From the NCBI GenBank assembly GCA_022844525.1, contig JALHLO010000008.1, forward strand, positions 1 to 35,541: a stretch of 35,541 nucleotides of DNA, read 5' to 3'. This DNA comes from Ramlibacter sp. GTDB taxonomy: Bacteria > Pseudomonadota > Gammaproteobacteria > Burkholderiales > Burkholderiaceae_C. The number at the start of each line of letters is the position of its first letter. Positions within the stretch are counted from its first letter, which is position 1. The translations under genes and the position numbers were made by a program. Below are positions 1-8,726 of this stretch, piece after piece. The notes below the pieces were generated by a model that saw only the letters and a program-made list of their open reading frames with translations, was not told where the DNA came from and made no database searches.

Positions 1-2
1 CC

Positions 3-1061
3 AGCCTCGCGCGCCGCGGCTGGCGCGTGCGCGTGCTCGACACGGCGGCCGGCCCCGCCACCGGCGCATCGGACCTGCCAGCGGGCCTGCTGGCGCCGCA
101 CCAGTCGCCCGACGATAACCTGCTGTCGCGCCTGTCCCGCGCGGGGGTGCGCGTGACCCTGCAGGAGGCGCAGCAGCGGCTCGCGCGCGGACTCGAATGG
201 GACCGCACCGGCGTGCTCGAGTGGCGCGGTGCGGACCACCGTCCGCTGCCCGCGATGGGCGAGGCGCTCGCGGTGTGGAGCCGCGAAGCCTCGGACGGCC
301 AGAAGCTTTCCGCCGGCATCGCGCCCATGGATGCGGCCTGGTGGCACGAGAACGCCGGGTGGATCGAGCCGGCGGCGCTGGTGCACCTGTGGCTGCGCGA
401 GCCCGGCGTGCGCTTCGCCGGCGGCCGCAAGGTCGCCCGCGTGTTCCGCGCGGGCGAACAGTGGGTGCTGGAGGATGCGGCGGGGCAGCGCATGGACGCC
501 GCGCCGCTCGTGGTCGTGGCGGCGGCCCTGGGAACGGTGCCGCTGGTGGACGGACAGGTGCAACTGCACCCGGTGCGCGGGCAGGTCACGTGGGCACCGC
601 GCGACGAGGACGCCGCCGCCCTGCCGCCCTTCCCCGTCAACGGCCACGGCCACTTCCTGCCGCGCGTGCCGCTGGTGGACCGCGACGCCTGGATCACCGG
701 CTCGACCTACGGCCGTGGCGACGCCGACGAGTCGCTCAGGCGCGAGGACAACGCGGCCAACCTGGAACGCGTGCGCGAAGTGATGCCGCGTGCCGCCCAG
801 GTCATGGAAGGCGCGTTCGCGCGGCGCGAGGTGCAGTGCTGGAGCGGCGTGCGCTGCGCCTCGAGTGACCGGCGGCCGATCGTGGGAGAGCTCGCTCCCG
901 GACTGTGGCTGAGCACGGCGATGGGATCACGCGGCCTCACCTTCGCGGCGCTGTGCGGCGAACTGATCGCCGCGCGCCTGCACGAGGAACCGCTGCCGCT
1001 GGAAGCGCGCCTGGCCCAGGCGCTGGACCTCAGGAGGCTGGGCCGAGCTCGATCCGGCTGA
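3..1061 (+). CDS. mnmC: MnmC C-terminal FAD oxidoreductase domain (5' end outside window)
   Basis: This is the C-terminal part of the bifunctional tRNA 5-methylaminomethyl-2-thiouridine biosynthesis protein. The FAD domain oxidatively removes the carboxymethyl group from cmnm5(s2)U34 so that the methyltransferase half can make mnm5(s2)U. The frame is open from base 3, upstream of the listed ATG, and reads SLARRGWRVRVLDTAAGPATG, which continues a Rossmann fold, so the gene is truncated by the window edge and 352 residues are visible. Family hallmarks are LPAGLLAPHQSPDDNLLSRL near the start, the HPVRGQ segment, and the C-terminal AMGSRGLTFAALCGELIAA motif. The methyltransferase domain must lie upstream. 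The 3' end overlaps the convergent receiver-domain gene by 32 bp. Assignment rests on motif recognition. A stand-alone DAO-family oxidase is the main alternative. Confidence 0.85.
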   Translation, partial: SLARRGWRVRVLDTAAGPATGASDLPAGLLAPHQSPDDNLLSRLSRAGVRVTLQEAQQRLARGLEWDRTGVLEWRGADHRPLPAMGEALAVWSREASDGQKLSAGIAPMDAAWWHENAGWIEPAALVHLWLREPGVRFAGGRKVARVFRAGEQWVLEDAAGQRMDAAPLVVVAAALGTVPLVDGQVQLHPVRGQVTWAPRDEDAAALPPFPVNGHGHFLPRVPLVDRDAWITGSTYGRGDADESLRREDNAANLERVREVMPRAAQVMEGAFARREVQCWSGVRCASSDRRPIVGELAPGLWLSTAMGSRGLTFAALCGELIAARLHEEPLPLEARLAQALDLRRLGRARSG

Positions 1062-1761
1062 GCCAGGCGTCGAGCCGCTCGGCGTCGGGCGGGTGCTCCA
1101 GCAGGGCCGCGCCGCCGACCCAGGCGCGCACGCGCTCGGACAGGGAGCGCGCGGCCTTGGTCATGGCGACGTGCGGGATCGGCTTGCGGCCGCCCTTGAG
1201 CTGGCGCAGCAGCGCCCACGCGTCCATGTCGTCCAGGCCGGCGTCCACCAGCGCCACGTCGTACTGCTTGCCGCGCGCGAGCTCCACGGCCTGCGAGCCG
1301 CTCTCGGCTTCATCGGCGAGCGTCAGGCGCGCCAGCGACAGGCGCGCGCGCAGGTAGAGGCGTTCGTCGCGGTCGCCGCTGACAATCAGCGCCTGCTTCT
1401 GCGACATGACGGAATCCGGCTCCTGGGGCAGCCCGAGCTCGACGGTTTCGCCGAACAATCCATCCAGGCCTTCGAGGATCTCGGGCCAGGCGATCGGGCG
1501 CTGGTAAGTGCGCGAAACATTGGCAGGAGCGTTGGGCCCAACCCACAGAATCGGCAGGTCGCGGTGCAGCGGAGACTCCGCCTCGACCCGCGCCTCCCAG
1601 CTCTGGCCGTCCATGAAGGCCGCCCGCGCGGACTCGGAAGCCTGCGTGGTCCACAGCTGGTACATGGTTCGGCATTGCTCGGACAGCCGGAACACCGTGT
1701 TCAGCGCGTGGCGCTCCTCGTCGGAGAAGCCCACGACCTTGATGTAGACCCGTTGCGCCAT
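1030..1761 (-). CDS. Response-regulator receiver-domain protein with uncharacterised N-terminal half
   Basis: The protein is 243 aa if started at MAQRVYIKVVGF; the ORF track extends 35 residues further upstream into sequence that looks non-coding. Residues about 123-240 form a CheY-like receiver. The acidic pocket is D130/D132 (SGDRDERL), the probable phospho-acceptor is D173 (VALVDAG), and the conserved Thr-Lys pair is T201/K202 (AMTKAA). The first 115 residues (VYIKVVGFSDEERHALNTVF, later LPILWVGPNAP) match nothing I recognise, though the hydrophobic strand pattern could be a degenerate second receiver. There is no output HTH or enzymatic domain, so it is probably a signalling adaptor. No histidine kinase is adjacent. 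It is convergent with mnmC (32-bp overlap) and divergent from the sulfur operon. Confidence 0.7.
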   Translation of the reverse strand: MAQRVYIKVVGFSDEERHALNTVFRLSEQCRTMYQLWTTQASESARAAFMDGQSWEARVEAESPLHRDLPILWVGPNAPANVSRTYQRPIAWPEILEGLDGLFGETVELGLPQEPDSVMSQKQALIVSGDRDERLYLRARLSLARLTLADEAESGSQAVELARGKQYDVALVDAGLDDMDAWALLRQLKGGRKPIPHVAMTKAARSLSERVRAWVGGAALLEHPPDAERLDAWLSRIELGPAS

Positions 1762-1862
1762 GCCTTTGTTCGTCGCCCCAACTGTTGCGGAGACATCGGC
1801 CCTGCCGGATGGCTTATCCGGCGACCCGCCGGAAAGGCCGGCGGGGGCGCATCCCACTTCGT

Positions 1863-1884
1863 GCATAAGCTTATCCGCATAAGC
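1863..1884 (+). promoter_or_regulatory. GCATAAGC direct repeats upstream of cysI, candidate CysB-type site
   Basis: GCATAAGC occurs at 1863-1870 and again at 1877-1884, a 14-bp period. The first copy is part of the perfect palindrome ATAAGCTTAT (1865-1874). The pair ends 17 bp before the proposed -35 of the cysI promoter, where a LysR-type activator would bind. CysB-family regulators control this operon in related bacteria. Assigning the site to CysB is inference from position. Confidence 0.4.
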
Positions 1885-1901
1885 GCGGAATTAAAAAATA
1901 G

Positions 1902-1930
1902 TTTGGATCCATATGGGACTTGCCTAAAGT
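1902..1930 (+). promoter_or_regulatory. Candidate sigma-70 promoter of the cys operon
   Basis: TTTGGA (1902-1907) and TAAAGT (1925-1930) are separated by exactly 17 bp within a locally AT-rich patch. Transcription would start about 33 bp before the cysI ATG. The -35 is a poor match, as expected for an activator-dependent promoter. Confidence 0.45.
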
Positions 1931-1969
1931 CGCCGCTCCGGACCCCTCCCGGGGTCGCCAAGTCCGCCC

Positions 1970-3796
1970 ATGTACCAATACACAGAATTCGACCGGCAGT
2001 TCGTCCAGGCCCGCGCCGCCCAGTTCCGCGACCAGCTGGAGCGCTGGCAGGCCGGCAAGCTCAGCGACGAGGAGTTCCGGCCGCTGCGCCTGCAGAACGG
2101 CTGGTACATCCAGCGCTATGCGCCGATGACGCGCATCGCCGTGCCTTACGGCGACATCGCCGGCTACCAGCTGCGCGCGCTGGCGCGCGTCGCGCGCGAG
2201 TACGACCGGCCGGATCCCGCGCTGCTGCGGGAAGCGCAGGAAAAGCAGCTGGCGCTGGGCGAAGTCCCCGTGCCCGGCGGCGCGCCCGTGGCGACGAAGC
2301 TGAAGTACGGCTACGGCCACTTCAGCACCCGCACCAACGTGCAGTTCAACTGGATCCCGATCGACAAGGCCGCCGACGTGATGGAGCTGCTGGCCGCCGC
2401 CAACATGCACGGCATCCAGACCAGCGGCAACACCATCCGCAACATCACCACCGACGAATTCGCCGGCATCGGCGCCGACGAGATCGCCGATCCGCGGCCC
2501 TTCGCCGAGATCCTGCGCCAGTGGAGCACGCTGCACCCCGAGTTCGCCTTCCTGCCGCGCAAGTTCAAGGTGGCCCTGAACGGCTCGAAGGAAGACCACG
2601 CCGCCCTGGGCTGGTACGACATCGGCCTGCAAGTGGCGCGGAACGCCGCGGGTGAACTCGGCTTCAAGGTGATGGTGGGCGGCGGCATGGGCCGCACGCC
2701 GATCATCGGCACCGTGGTGCGCGAGTTCCTGCCCTGGCAGCAGCTGCTGAACTACATCGAGGCCTGCATCCGCGTCTACAACGAGTACGGACGCCGCGAC
2801 AACCTGTGGAAGGCCCGCATCAAGATCCTCGTGAAGGCCGAGGGCCAGCGCTACATCGACAAGGTGGAGGCCGAGTTCAAGGCCATCGTCGAACAGGACG
2901 GCGGCCCGCACACGCTGACGCAGGCCGAACTCGATCGCGTGGCCGGCTCCTTCGTCAATCCGGAACTCAACCCGCCGGTGCGCAAGGGCGCCGCCGCGCA
3001 GGTGTACGCCATCGTCAAGGCCGACGCCGAAGCGGACCCGCTGTACCAGCGCTGGCTGCAGCGCAACGTGCGCCCGCACCGCAACCCGCAGCTGCGCATC
3101 GTGACGCTGTCCTTCAAGCGGCTGGGTTACGCGCCCGGCGATGCCACCGCCGAACAGATGGAGACCGCCGCCGACCTGGCCGAGCGCTTCTCCGCCGGCG
3201 AAGCCCGCCTGACGCACGAACAGAACCTGCTGCTGCCCTGGGTGCACGCGGAGGACCTGCCCGAGCTGTACGCGGCGGCGCGCAAGGCCGGTTTCGCCAA
3301 GCCGAACATCGGCCTGCTGACCGACATGATCGCCTGCCCCGGCGGCGACTTCTGCTCCCTGGCGAACGCGCGCTCGCTGCCGATCGCCGAGGCGATCACG
3401 CAGCGCTACCAGGACCTGGACGAGGAGTTCGACCTCGGCGACATCCGCCTGAACATCTCGGGCTGCATCAACTCCTGCGGCCACCACCACGCCGGCCACA
3501 TCGGCATCCTCGGCGTCGACAAGGACGGCAAGGAGTGGTACCAGGTGACGCTGGGCGGCAGCGACGGCACGGCGCATTCCGGCCCCGCCACGCCCGGCAA
3601 GGTCGTGGGGCCGTCCTTCTCCGCCGCCGAAGTGCCGGTGGTGATCGAGGCCGTGCTCGACACCTACCGCCGCGAGCGCCAGACCCTGGCCGACGGCCGC
3701 CAGGAAACCTTCATCGCCACCTTGAAGCGCGTGGGCATCGAGCCTTTCAAGGCCGCCGCCAACGGCGCGCGCTTCGTGGAACGGGAAATCGCATGA
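1970..3796 (+). CDS. cysI: Nitrite/sulfite reductase, hemoprotein (CysI-like)
   Basis: A siroheme/[4Fe-4S] enzyme that reduces sulfite to sulfide with six electrons in the cytoplasm (assimilatory sulfur pathway). It is 608 aa. The four cluster/siroheme cysteines are visible as C456 and C462 (IACPGGDFCSL) and C499 and C503 (SGCINSCGHHH). Two ferredoxin-like half-domains precede them, including GYGHFSTRTNVQFNWI near residue 110. The ATG at 1970 gives the conserved MYQYTEFDRQFV start. The next gene begins inside its stop (ATGA). No cysJ flavoprotein is present, so the electron donor is probably ferredoxin; a ferredoxin and its reductase follow the operon. Nitrite reduction cannot be excluded from sequence alone, but clustering with cysH, cysD and cysN favours sulfite. 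Confidence 0.93.
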   Translation: MYQYTEFDRQFVQARAAQFRDQLERWQAGKLSDEEFRPLRLQNGWYIQRYAPMTRIAVPYGDIAGYQLRALARVAREYDRPDPALLREAQEKQLALGEVPVPGGAPVATKLKYGYGHFSTRTNVQFNWIPIDKAADVMELLAAANMHGIQTSGNTIRNITTDEFAGIGADEIADPRPFAEILRQWSTLHPEFAFLPRKFKVALNGSKEDHAALGWYDIGLQVARNAAGELGFKVMVGGGMGRTPIIGTVVREFLPWQQLLNYIEACIRVYNEYGRRDNLWKARIKILVKAEGQRYIDKVEAEFKAIVEQDGGPHTLTQAELDRVAGSFVNPELNPPVRKGAAAQVYAIVKADAEADPLYQRWLQRNVRPHRNPQLRIVTLSFKRLGYAPGDATAEQMETAADLAERFSAGEARLTHEQNLLLPWVHAEDLPELYAAARKAGFAKPNIGLLTDMIACPGGDFCSLANARSLPIAEAITQRYQDLDEEFDLGDIRLNISGCINSCGHHHAGHIGILGVDKDGKEWYQVTLGGSDGTAHSGPATPGKVVGPSFSAAEVPVVIEAVLDTYRRERQTLADGRQETFIATLKRVGIEPFKAAANGARFVEREIA

Positions 3797-4167
3797 TCCG
3801 CATCCTCATCGCCGGCGCCGTGCCGGAAGACCAGCTGAACGTGCTGGTGCTGGCCAACGACGCCGACCCGCTGGAAGTCCCGCTGGACGGCGTCGATCGC
3901 ATCGAGCTGGACTTCCCCAAGTTCACCGACGGCCGCGCCTTCACGCAGGCGCGCCTGCTGCGCCAGCGCCGCGGCTTCACCGGCGACATCCGCGCCACCG
4001 GCGACGTGCTGATCGACCAGCTGGTGCAGATGCACCGCACCGGCTTCACCAGCGCGGTGCTCAAGGAAGGCAAGGACCCGGCCGACGCCGAGCGCCAGTT
4101 CGCGCGCTACGCCGCCTTCTACCAGGGCGACGCGGTGGTCAGGCAGCCGCTGTTCGCGCGGAGCTGA
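3793..4167 (+). CDS. DUF934 family protein of the sulfite-reduction operon
   Basis: A 124-aa soluble protein of the DUF934 family, recognised by LDGVDRIELDFPKFTDGRAF and the RRGFTGDIRATGDVLIDQL segment. The family regularly sits directly after cysI in beta- and alpha-proteobacteria and is annotated as a probable oxidoreductase or sulfite-reductase accessory protein without proven biochemistry. There are no cysteines or cofactor motifs. The start codon overlaps the cysI stop by 4 bp, and cysH starts 1 bp after its stop, so it is translated as part of the same operon. Role in electron delivery to or assembly of CysI is inference. Confidence 0.88.
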   Translation: MIRILIAGAVPEDQLNVLVLANDADPLEVPLDGVDRIELDFPKFTDGRAFTQARLLRQRRGFTGDIRATGDVLIDQLVQMHRTGFTSAVLKEGKDPADAERQFARYAAFYQGDAVVRQPLFARS

Positions 4168-4168
4168 G

Positions 4169-4906
4169 ATGGGAGCCAGGGAACTGCACGCCCGCGCCTC
4201 GCAGGACTACGAGGCCAAGCTGGCCGCCACGCAGAAGCTGCTGATCCAGGCGGCTTGCGAGTTCGCGCCGCTGAAGCAGGCTTCCAGCCTGGGCGCCGAG
4301 GACGTGGTGATCACGCACCTGGTCAACAGCCTGGAGCTGGACATCCCCGTCTTCGTGCTGGAGACCGGCGCCCTGCACGCCGAGACGCTGCAGCTGCTGG
4401 AACGCACGCGCACGAACTCGCGCGCGCCGGTAGAGGTCTACCGCCCCGTGCACGAAGCCGTGGTGCAGTTCGTCGCTCGCGAAGGCGCGACCGCCATGTA
4501 CCGCAGCATCGAGCTGCGCAAGGCCTGCTGCGGCATCCGCAAGATGGAGCCGCTGGAACGCGCGCTGGCCGGCCAGAAGGCCTGGATCACCGGCCTGCGC
4601 CGCGAGCAGTCCGCGGCGCGCGCCGAAGTGCCCGCCATCGACCTGGGCGACGTGCCGAAGAACGGCCGCGCCAAGATCAACCCCCTGGCCGACTGGACCT
4701 GGGGCGACGTCTGGCACTACATCGCCGCCAACGAGGTCGACTACAACCCGCTGCACGACCAGTTCTTCCCCAGCATCGGCTGCGCGCCCTGCACCCGCGC
4801 GATCAGCCTGGGCGAGGACTTCCGCGCCGGGCGGTGGTGGTGGGAGGATGAAGCCGCGAAGGAATGCGGCCTGCACGTGAAGAACGAAGAAAAGGCCCCC
4901 GCATGA
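4169..4906 (+). CDS. cysH: Adenylylsulfate (APS) reductase, thioredoxin-dependent
   Basis: The enzyme reduces APS to sulfite and AMP using thioredoxin. It is 245 aa with the PAPS-reductase fold. The two cysteine pairs that ligate a [4Fe-4S] cluster are present: C120-C121 (KACCGIRK) and C205/C208 (IGCAPCTR). E. coli-type PAPS reductases lack these pairs, so this is the APS-using form. That agrees with the absence of an APS kinase (cysC) from the operon. The C-terminal ECGLH motif carries the catalytic cysteine. SLGAEDVVITHL near residue 40 is the nucleotide-binding start. The gene begins 1 bp after DUF934 and overlaps cysD by 4 bp. Confidence 0.94.
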   Translation: MGARELHARASQDYEAKLAATQKLLIQAACEFAPLKQASSLGAEDVVITHLVNSLELDIPVFVLETGALHAETLQLLERTRTNSRAPVEVYRPVHEAVVQFVAREGATAMYRSIELRKACCGIRKMEPLERALAGQKAWITGLRREQSAARAEVPAIDLGDVPKNGRAKINPLADWTWGDVWHYIAANEVDYNPLHDQFFPSIGCAPCTRAISLGEDFRAGRWWWEDEAAKECGLHVKNEEKAPA

Positions 4907-5835
4907 ACGCGCGCACGGAACCGCAACTGCTGTCCCGCATCAGCAACCGCCACCTCGACGCGCTCGAGGAAGAGGCGATCTTCATCCTGCGCGAAGTGGC
5001 CGGTGCCTTCGAGCGCCCCACGCTGCTGTTTTCCGGCGGCAAGGACTCGCTGGTGCTGCTCAAGTGCGCGGAGAAGGCCTTCGGCACGGGCCGCATCCCC
5101 TACCCGCTGCTGATGATCGACACCGGCCACAACTTCCCCGAAGTGACCGACTTCCGCGACTTCCGCGCGAAGGAGCTCGGTGCCGAGCTGATCGTGCGCA
5201 GCGTCGAGGACTCCATGAAGCGCGGGACGGTGCGACTGGCGCACCCCGGCGAAAGCCGCAATGCGCACCAGTCGGTCACCCTGCTGGAGGCGATCGAGGA
5301 ATTCCGCTTCGACGCCCTGATCGGCGGCGCCCGCCGCGACGAGGAGAAGGCGCGCGCCAAGGAGCGCATCTTCTCCCACCGCGACAGCTTCGGGCAGTGG
5401 CAGCCGAAGGCGCAGCGCCCGGAACTGTGGACGCTGTTCAACACCCGCCTGCAGCCCGGCGAGCACTTCCGCGTGTTCCCGATCTCGAACTGGACCGAGC
5501 TGGACGTCTGGCAGTACATCGAACGCGAGCAGATCGCCCTGCCCTCGATCTATTACGCGCACCGGCGCCAGGTGATCGAGCGCCGCGGCCTGCTGGTGCC
5601 GGTCACGGAGCTCACGCCTCCGAAGGACGGCGAGGAGGTCGTCACGCGCACCGTGCGCTTCCGCACCGTGGGCGACATCACCTGCACCTGCCCGGTGGAA
5701 AGCCCCGCGGCCAACGCCGGCGAAGTGGTCGCCGAGACGCTGGTGGCCGAAGTGAGCGAGCGCGGCGCCACCCGCATGGACGACAAGACCTCCGACGCCT
5801 CGATGGAAAAGCGCAAGAAGGACGGGTACTTCTGA
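4903..5835 (+). CDS. cysD: Sulfate adenylyltransferase subunit 2
   Basis: The catalytic subunit of ATP sulfurylase, which makes APS from ATP and sulfate, driven by GTP hydrolysis in CysN. It is 310 aa, the usual length. The PP-loop SGGKDS is at residues 44-49, followed by LMIDTGHNFPEV and IGGARRDEEKARAKERIFS. It ends in the conserved DKTSDASMEKRKKDGYF tail. The ATG at 4903 is chosen over the listed upstream start because it overlaps the cysH stop (ATGA) and gives the family N-terminus. cysN begins 1 bp after the stop. Confidence 0.96.
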   Translation: MNARTEPQLLSRISNRHLDALEEEAIFILREVAGAFERPTLLFSGGKDSLVLLKCAEKAFGTGRIPYPLLMIDTGHNFPEVTDFRDFRAKELGAELIVRSVEDSMKRGTVRLAHPGESRNAHQSVTLLEAIEEFRFDALIGGARRDEEKARAKERIFSHRDSFGQWQPKAQRPELWTLFNTRLQPGEHFRVFPISNWTELDVWQYIEREQIALPSIYYAHRRQVIERRGLLVPVTELTPPKDGEEVVTRTVRFRTVGDITCTCPVESPAANAGEVVAETLVAEVSERGATRMDDKTSDASMEKRKKDGYF

Positions 5836-5836
5836 C

Positions 5837-7114
5837 ATGAACACGACCGCGACCGCCACCGGCCACGACGCCGCCCTGCGCTTCATCACCTGCGGCTCCG
5901 TCGACGACGGCAAGAGCACCCTGATCGGCCGCCTGCTGGTGGACAGCCGCGCCGTGCTGCAGGACCAGCTGGCCTCCGTGTCGCGTTCCGGCGAGACCGA
6001 CCTGGCGCTGCTCACCGACGGCCTGTCCGCCGAGCGCGAACAGGGCATCACGATCGACGTGGCCTACCGCTACTTCGCCACGCCGGCGCGCAAGTTCATC
6101 ATCGGCGACGCGCCCGGCCACGAGCAGTACACCCGCAACATGGTCACGGCCGCCTCCGGCGCGGATGCCGCCGTGGTGCTGGTCGACGCCACCAAGCTCA
6201 AGTGGCAGAACCCGGGCCTGGAACTGCTGCCCCAGACCCGCCGCCACACCCTGCTGGCGAACCTGTTGCGCGTGCCCTCCATCGTGTTCGCCGTGAACAA
6301 GCTGGACGCGGTGGAAGATGCCACCGTCGCCTTCACCAACATCCGCGGCGCGCTGGAGCAGTTCACCGAAGCGGCCGGCATCCACGCCCGCGCCGTCGTG
6401 CCGATCTCCGCGCTGAAGGGCTTCAACGTGGTGGAGGCCCGGCCGGGGTGGTGCGGCTACCGGGGCCTGTCGCTGCTCGCGCTGCTGGAACAACTGGACG
6501 TGACCCCGGCCGAAGCCGAGGAAGCGTTTTCCTTCCCGGTGCAGTGGGTCGAGAAATTCTCCTCCTCCGCCGACACCTCGCAGGGACGGCGCGTGTTCTG
6601 GGGCCGCGTCGCCTCGGGCAGCGTACAGCCGGGCCAGGAAGTCACCGTGCTTCCCGGCGGCCAGACCGCGAAGGTCGCACAGGTCCTCGACCACGTGCGG
6701 CAGCCCGCCGCCGTCGGGGCGCGCCACAGCGCCGGCATCGTGCTGGATCGCGAAGTGGACGTTTCGCGGGGCGACTGGCTGCTGGCGCCGGGCGCCTTCG
6801 CGCCGTCGCGTGAGCTTTCCGCCACGGTTGCGTGGATGGACGACGAACCGCTCGTCGCCGGGCGGGTGTACTGGGCGCTGCATGGCCACCGCTGGGTGAA
6901 GGCCAAAGTGAAGCGGATAGTGCACAAACTGGACGTGAACACCCTGGCGGAGCAGGACGCCGACCACCTGGAGCCCAATGGCATCGGCCACGTGGAGCTG
7001 TCGCTGCAGGAGCCGCTGGCCACCCTGCCGCACGCCCGCTCGCGGGCGCTGGGGGCGCTGGTGCTGGTGGACACCGCGACGCACAGGACCTCGGGGGCCG
7101 TGCTCGTTCGTTGA
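5837..7114 (+). CDS. cysN: Sulfate adenylyltransferase subunit 1 (GTPase)
   Basis: The regulatory GTPase subunit of ATP sulfurylase, an EF-Tu-like translational GTPase. At 425 aa it lacks a fused APS kinase domain. G1 is GSVDDGKST (20-28), G3 is DAPGHEQY (from 91), and G4 is NKLD (154-157); the EF-Tu-like beta-barrel domains follow. It is the last gene of the tightly packed cysI-to-cysN cluster, starting 1 bp after cysD. No terminator with a U tract follows. A 12-bp palindrome, GGCCGTACGGCC, lies 18 bp after the stop. Absence of CysC here and the APS-type CysH agree on the route sulfate - APS - sulfite - sulfide. Confidence 0.95.
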   Translation: MNTTATATGHDAALRFITCGSVDDGKSTLIGRLLVDSRAVLQDQLASVSRSGETDLALLTDGLSAEREQGITIDVAYRYFATPARKFIIGDAPGHEQYTRNMVTAASGADAAVVLVDATKLKWQNPGLELLPQTRRHTLLANLLRVPSIVFAVNKLDAVEDATVAFTNIRGALEQFTEAAGIHARAVVPISALKGFNVVEARPGWCGYRGLSLLALLEQLDVTPAEAEEAFSFPVQWVEKFSSSADTSQGRRVFWGRVASGSVQPGQEVTVLPGGQTAKVAQVLDHVRQPAAVGARHSAGIVLDREVDVSRGDWLLAPGAFAPSRELSATVAWMDDEPLVAGRVYWALHGHRWVKAKVKRIVHKLDVNTLAEQDADHLEPNGIGHVELSLQEPLATLPHARSRALGALVLVDTATHRTSGAVLVR

Positions 7115-7163
7115 CAATGCTCAAACCCTGCGGGCCGTACGGCCACGTCGGCAGGGGTGGTAT

Positions 7164-7189
7164 GAAAACCCAATAAAATCGAGGGTTTC
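7164..7189 (+). promoter_or_regulatory. Candidate fdxA promoter -10 within an inverted repeat
   Basis: TAAAAT (7174-7179) lies 30 bp before the fdxA ATG and sits in the loop of AAACCC (7166-7171) / GGGTTT (7183-7188). No good -35 is seen at the right spacing. The dyad could be an operator over the promoter or a leader hairpin. Confidence 0.3.
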
Positions 7190-7209
7190 CCCGATCCCTC
7201 GGCACAACA

Positions 7210-7539
7210 ATGACCCACGTCGTCACCGAATCCTGTATCCGCTGCAAGTACACCGACTGCGTGGATGTCTGCCCCGTGGACTGCTTCCGCGAGGGGCCGA
7301 ACATGCTCGTGATCGACCCGGACGAATGCATCGACTGCGCGGTCTGCATCCCCGAGTGTCCCGTCAACGCGATCTACGCGGAGGAGGACGTGCCCGCGGA
7401 CCAGGTCGCCTTCACCAAGCTGAACGCGGACCTGTCCCACGCCCCCGGCTGGAAGAGCATCACCAAGCGCAAGCCCGCGCTGCCGGACGCGGAGGAGTGG
7501 AAGGACAAGCCGGGCAAGTTGTCCGAGCTGGTCAAGTAG
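7210..7539 (+). CDS. fdxA: Seven-iron ferredoxin FdxA
   Basis: A 109-aa electron carrier with one [3Fe-4S] and one [4Fe-4S] cluster. The first cysteine set is C9, C17 and C21 (with C12 and C25 nearby). The second is C40, C43, C46 and C50 in [12 protein letters not shown]. The C-terminal extension ([20 protein letters not shown]) is typical of the proteobacterial FdxA family. It is separated from cysN by 95 bp and from the ferredoxin reductase by 5 bp, so it pairs with the latter. No clear Shine-Dalgarno precedes the ATG. A role as electron donor to CysI is inference from context. Confidence 0.95.
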   Translation: MTHVVTESCIRCKYTDCVDVCPVDCFREGPNMLVIDPDECIDCAVCIPECPVNAIYAEEDVPADQVAFTKLNADLSHAPGWKSITKRKPALPDAEEWKDKPGKLSELVK

Positions 7540-7544
7540 GGAAT

Positions 7545-8660
7545 ATGGAACCTCAACTGAACCAAGAAGTGATCAAGACCGCAGCCGCGCATGACGGCCC
7601 GATCGAGACCGACGCGGTCATCGTCGGCGCGGGCCCGGTGGGCCTGTTCCAGGTTTTCGAGCTCGGTCTGCTGGAGATCAAGGCGCACGTCATCGACTCG
7701 CTCGCCTATCCCGGCGGCCAGCCGATCGAGCTGTATCCGGACAAGCCGATCTACGACATCCCGGCGATCCCGGTGTGCACCGGCAAGGAACTGACCGACG
7801 CGCTCCTGAAGCAGATCGAACCCTTCGGCGCGACCTTCCACCTGGGCCAGACGGTCACCGTGGTGCAGAAGCAGGACGACGGCCGCTTCCGCGTCGAGAC
7901 CTCCAAGGGCACGCGCTTCCTGACCAAGACCATCTTCATCGCCGCCGGCGTGGGCGCCTTCGAGCCGCGCACGCTGAAGGTCGACGGCCTCGACAAGTTC
8001 GACGGCTCGCAGCTGTTCTACCGGGTGAAGAACCCCGCCGACTTCGCCGGCAGGAACCTCGTGGTGGTCGGTGGCGGCGACTCCGCGCTCGACTGGGCCC
8101 TGAACTTCACCGCCGGCAACGTGGACGGCAACCCGCACAAGGCGGAGAGCGTGATCCTGATCCACCGCCGCGACGGCTTCCGTGCCGCGCCCTCCTCGGT
8201 GGCGCGGATGCACGAGCTGTGCGAGCAGATGGAAATGCAGTTCATCGTCGGCCAGGTCACGGGCTACGAGGAACAGGACGGCAAGCTCACGGGCGCCAAG
8301 GTGACCGGCTCCGACGGCGTCACGCGCGTCGTGCCGCTGGACGTGCTGCTGGTGTTCTTCGGCCTGTCGCCCAAGCTCGGGCCGATCGCCGACTGGGGCC
8401 TGGACATCGAGCGCAAGCAGCTGAAGGTGGACACCGAGAAGTTCTCCACCAACGTGCCGGGCATCTTCGCGGTGGGCGACATCAACACCTACCCCGGCAA
8501 GAAGAAGCTGATCCTCTCGGGGTTCCACGAGTGCGCGCTGGCCGCCTTCGGCGCCGCGCCGATCATCTTCCCCGAGAAGGGCAAGATCCACCTGCAGTAC
8601 ACGACCACCAGCCCGAAGCTGCACAAGGTGCTGGGCGTCGAGACGCCGGTGTTCGACTGA
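7545..8660 (+). CDS. Ferredoxin--NADP+ reductase, thioredoxin-reductase-like
   Basis: A flavoprotein that exchanges electrons between NADPH and ferredoxin. It is 371 aa from the ATG at 7545; the longer ORF in the track is spurious upstream read-through. The FAD motif GAGPVG is at 28-33 and the NADPH motif GGGDSA at 176-181. The thioredoxin-reductase CxxC redox pair is missing, as in the TrxR-like FNR family. The second FAD segment is [20 protein letters not shown]. It directly follows fdxA and probably reduces it. A sigma-70 promoter for the downstream tRNA begins about 50 bp after the stop. Confidence 0.92.
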   Translation: MEPQLNQEVIKTAAAHDGPIETDAVIVGAGPVGLFQVFELGLLEIKAHVIDSLAYPGGQPIELYPDKPIYDIPAIPVCTGKELTDALLKQIEPFGATFHLGQTVTVVQKQDDGRFRVETSKGTRFLTKTIFIAAGVGAFEPRTLKVDGLDKFDGSQLFYRVKNPADFAGRNLVVVGGGDSALDWALNFTAGNVDGNPHKAESVILIHRRDGFRAAPSSVARMHELCEQMEMQFIVGQVTGYEEQDGKLTGAKVTGSDGVTRVVPLDVLLVFFGLSPKLGPIADWGLDIERKQLKVDTEKFSTNVPGIFAVGDINTYPGKKKLILSGFHECALAAFGAAPIIFPEKGKIHLQYTTTSPKLHKVLGVETPVFD

Positions 8661-8709
8661 CGTTTTGCTGAAGCGTGGTCGAGCTGCCGGAAAGGCGCGA
8701 AAGCCACGC

Positions 8710-8715
8710 TATAAT
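8710..8715 (+). promoter_or_regulatory. Consensus -10 box of the tRNA-Asn gene
   Basis: A perfect TATAAT lies 11 bp before the mature tRNA 5' end. No convincing -35 is visible 16-18 bp upstream. The sequence between the box and the tRNA is AT-rich compared with its surroundings. Confidence 0.6.
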
Positions 8716-8726
8716 CTAAGGCTTGT

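Noticed and set aside
7111-7116. Perfect TTGACA at the cysN stop codon as a -35 box
   Set aside because: The sequence 17 bp downstream (GCCGTA) is not a -10, and the only plausible -10 is more than 55 bp away.
6978-7544. Upstream extension of the ferredoxin reductase ORF across fdxA
   Set aside because: It reads cysN and fdxA out of frame; the ATG at 7545 begins the family N-terminus.
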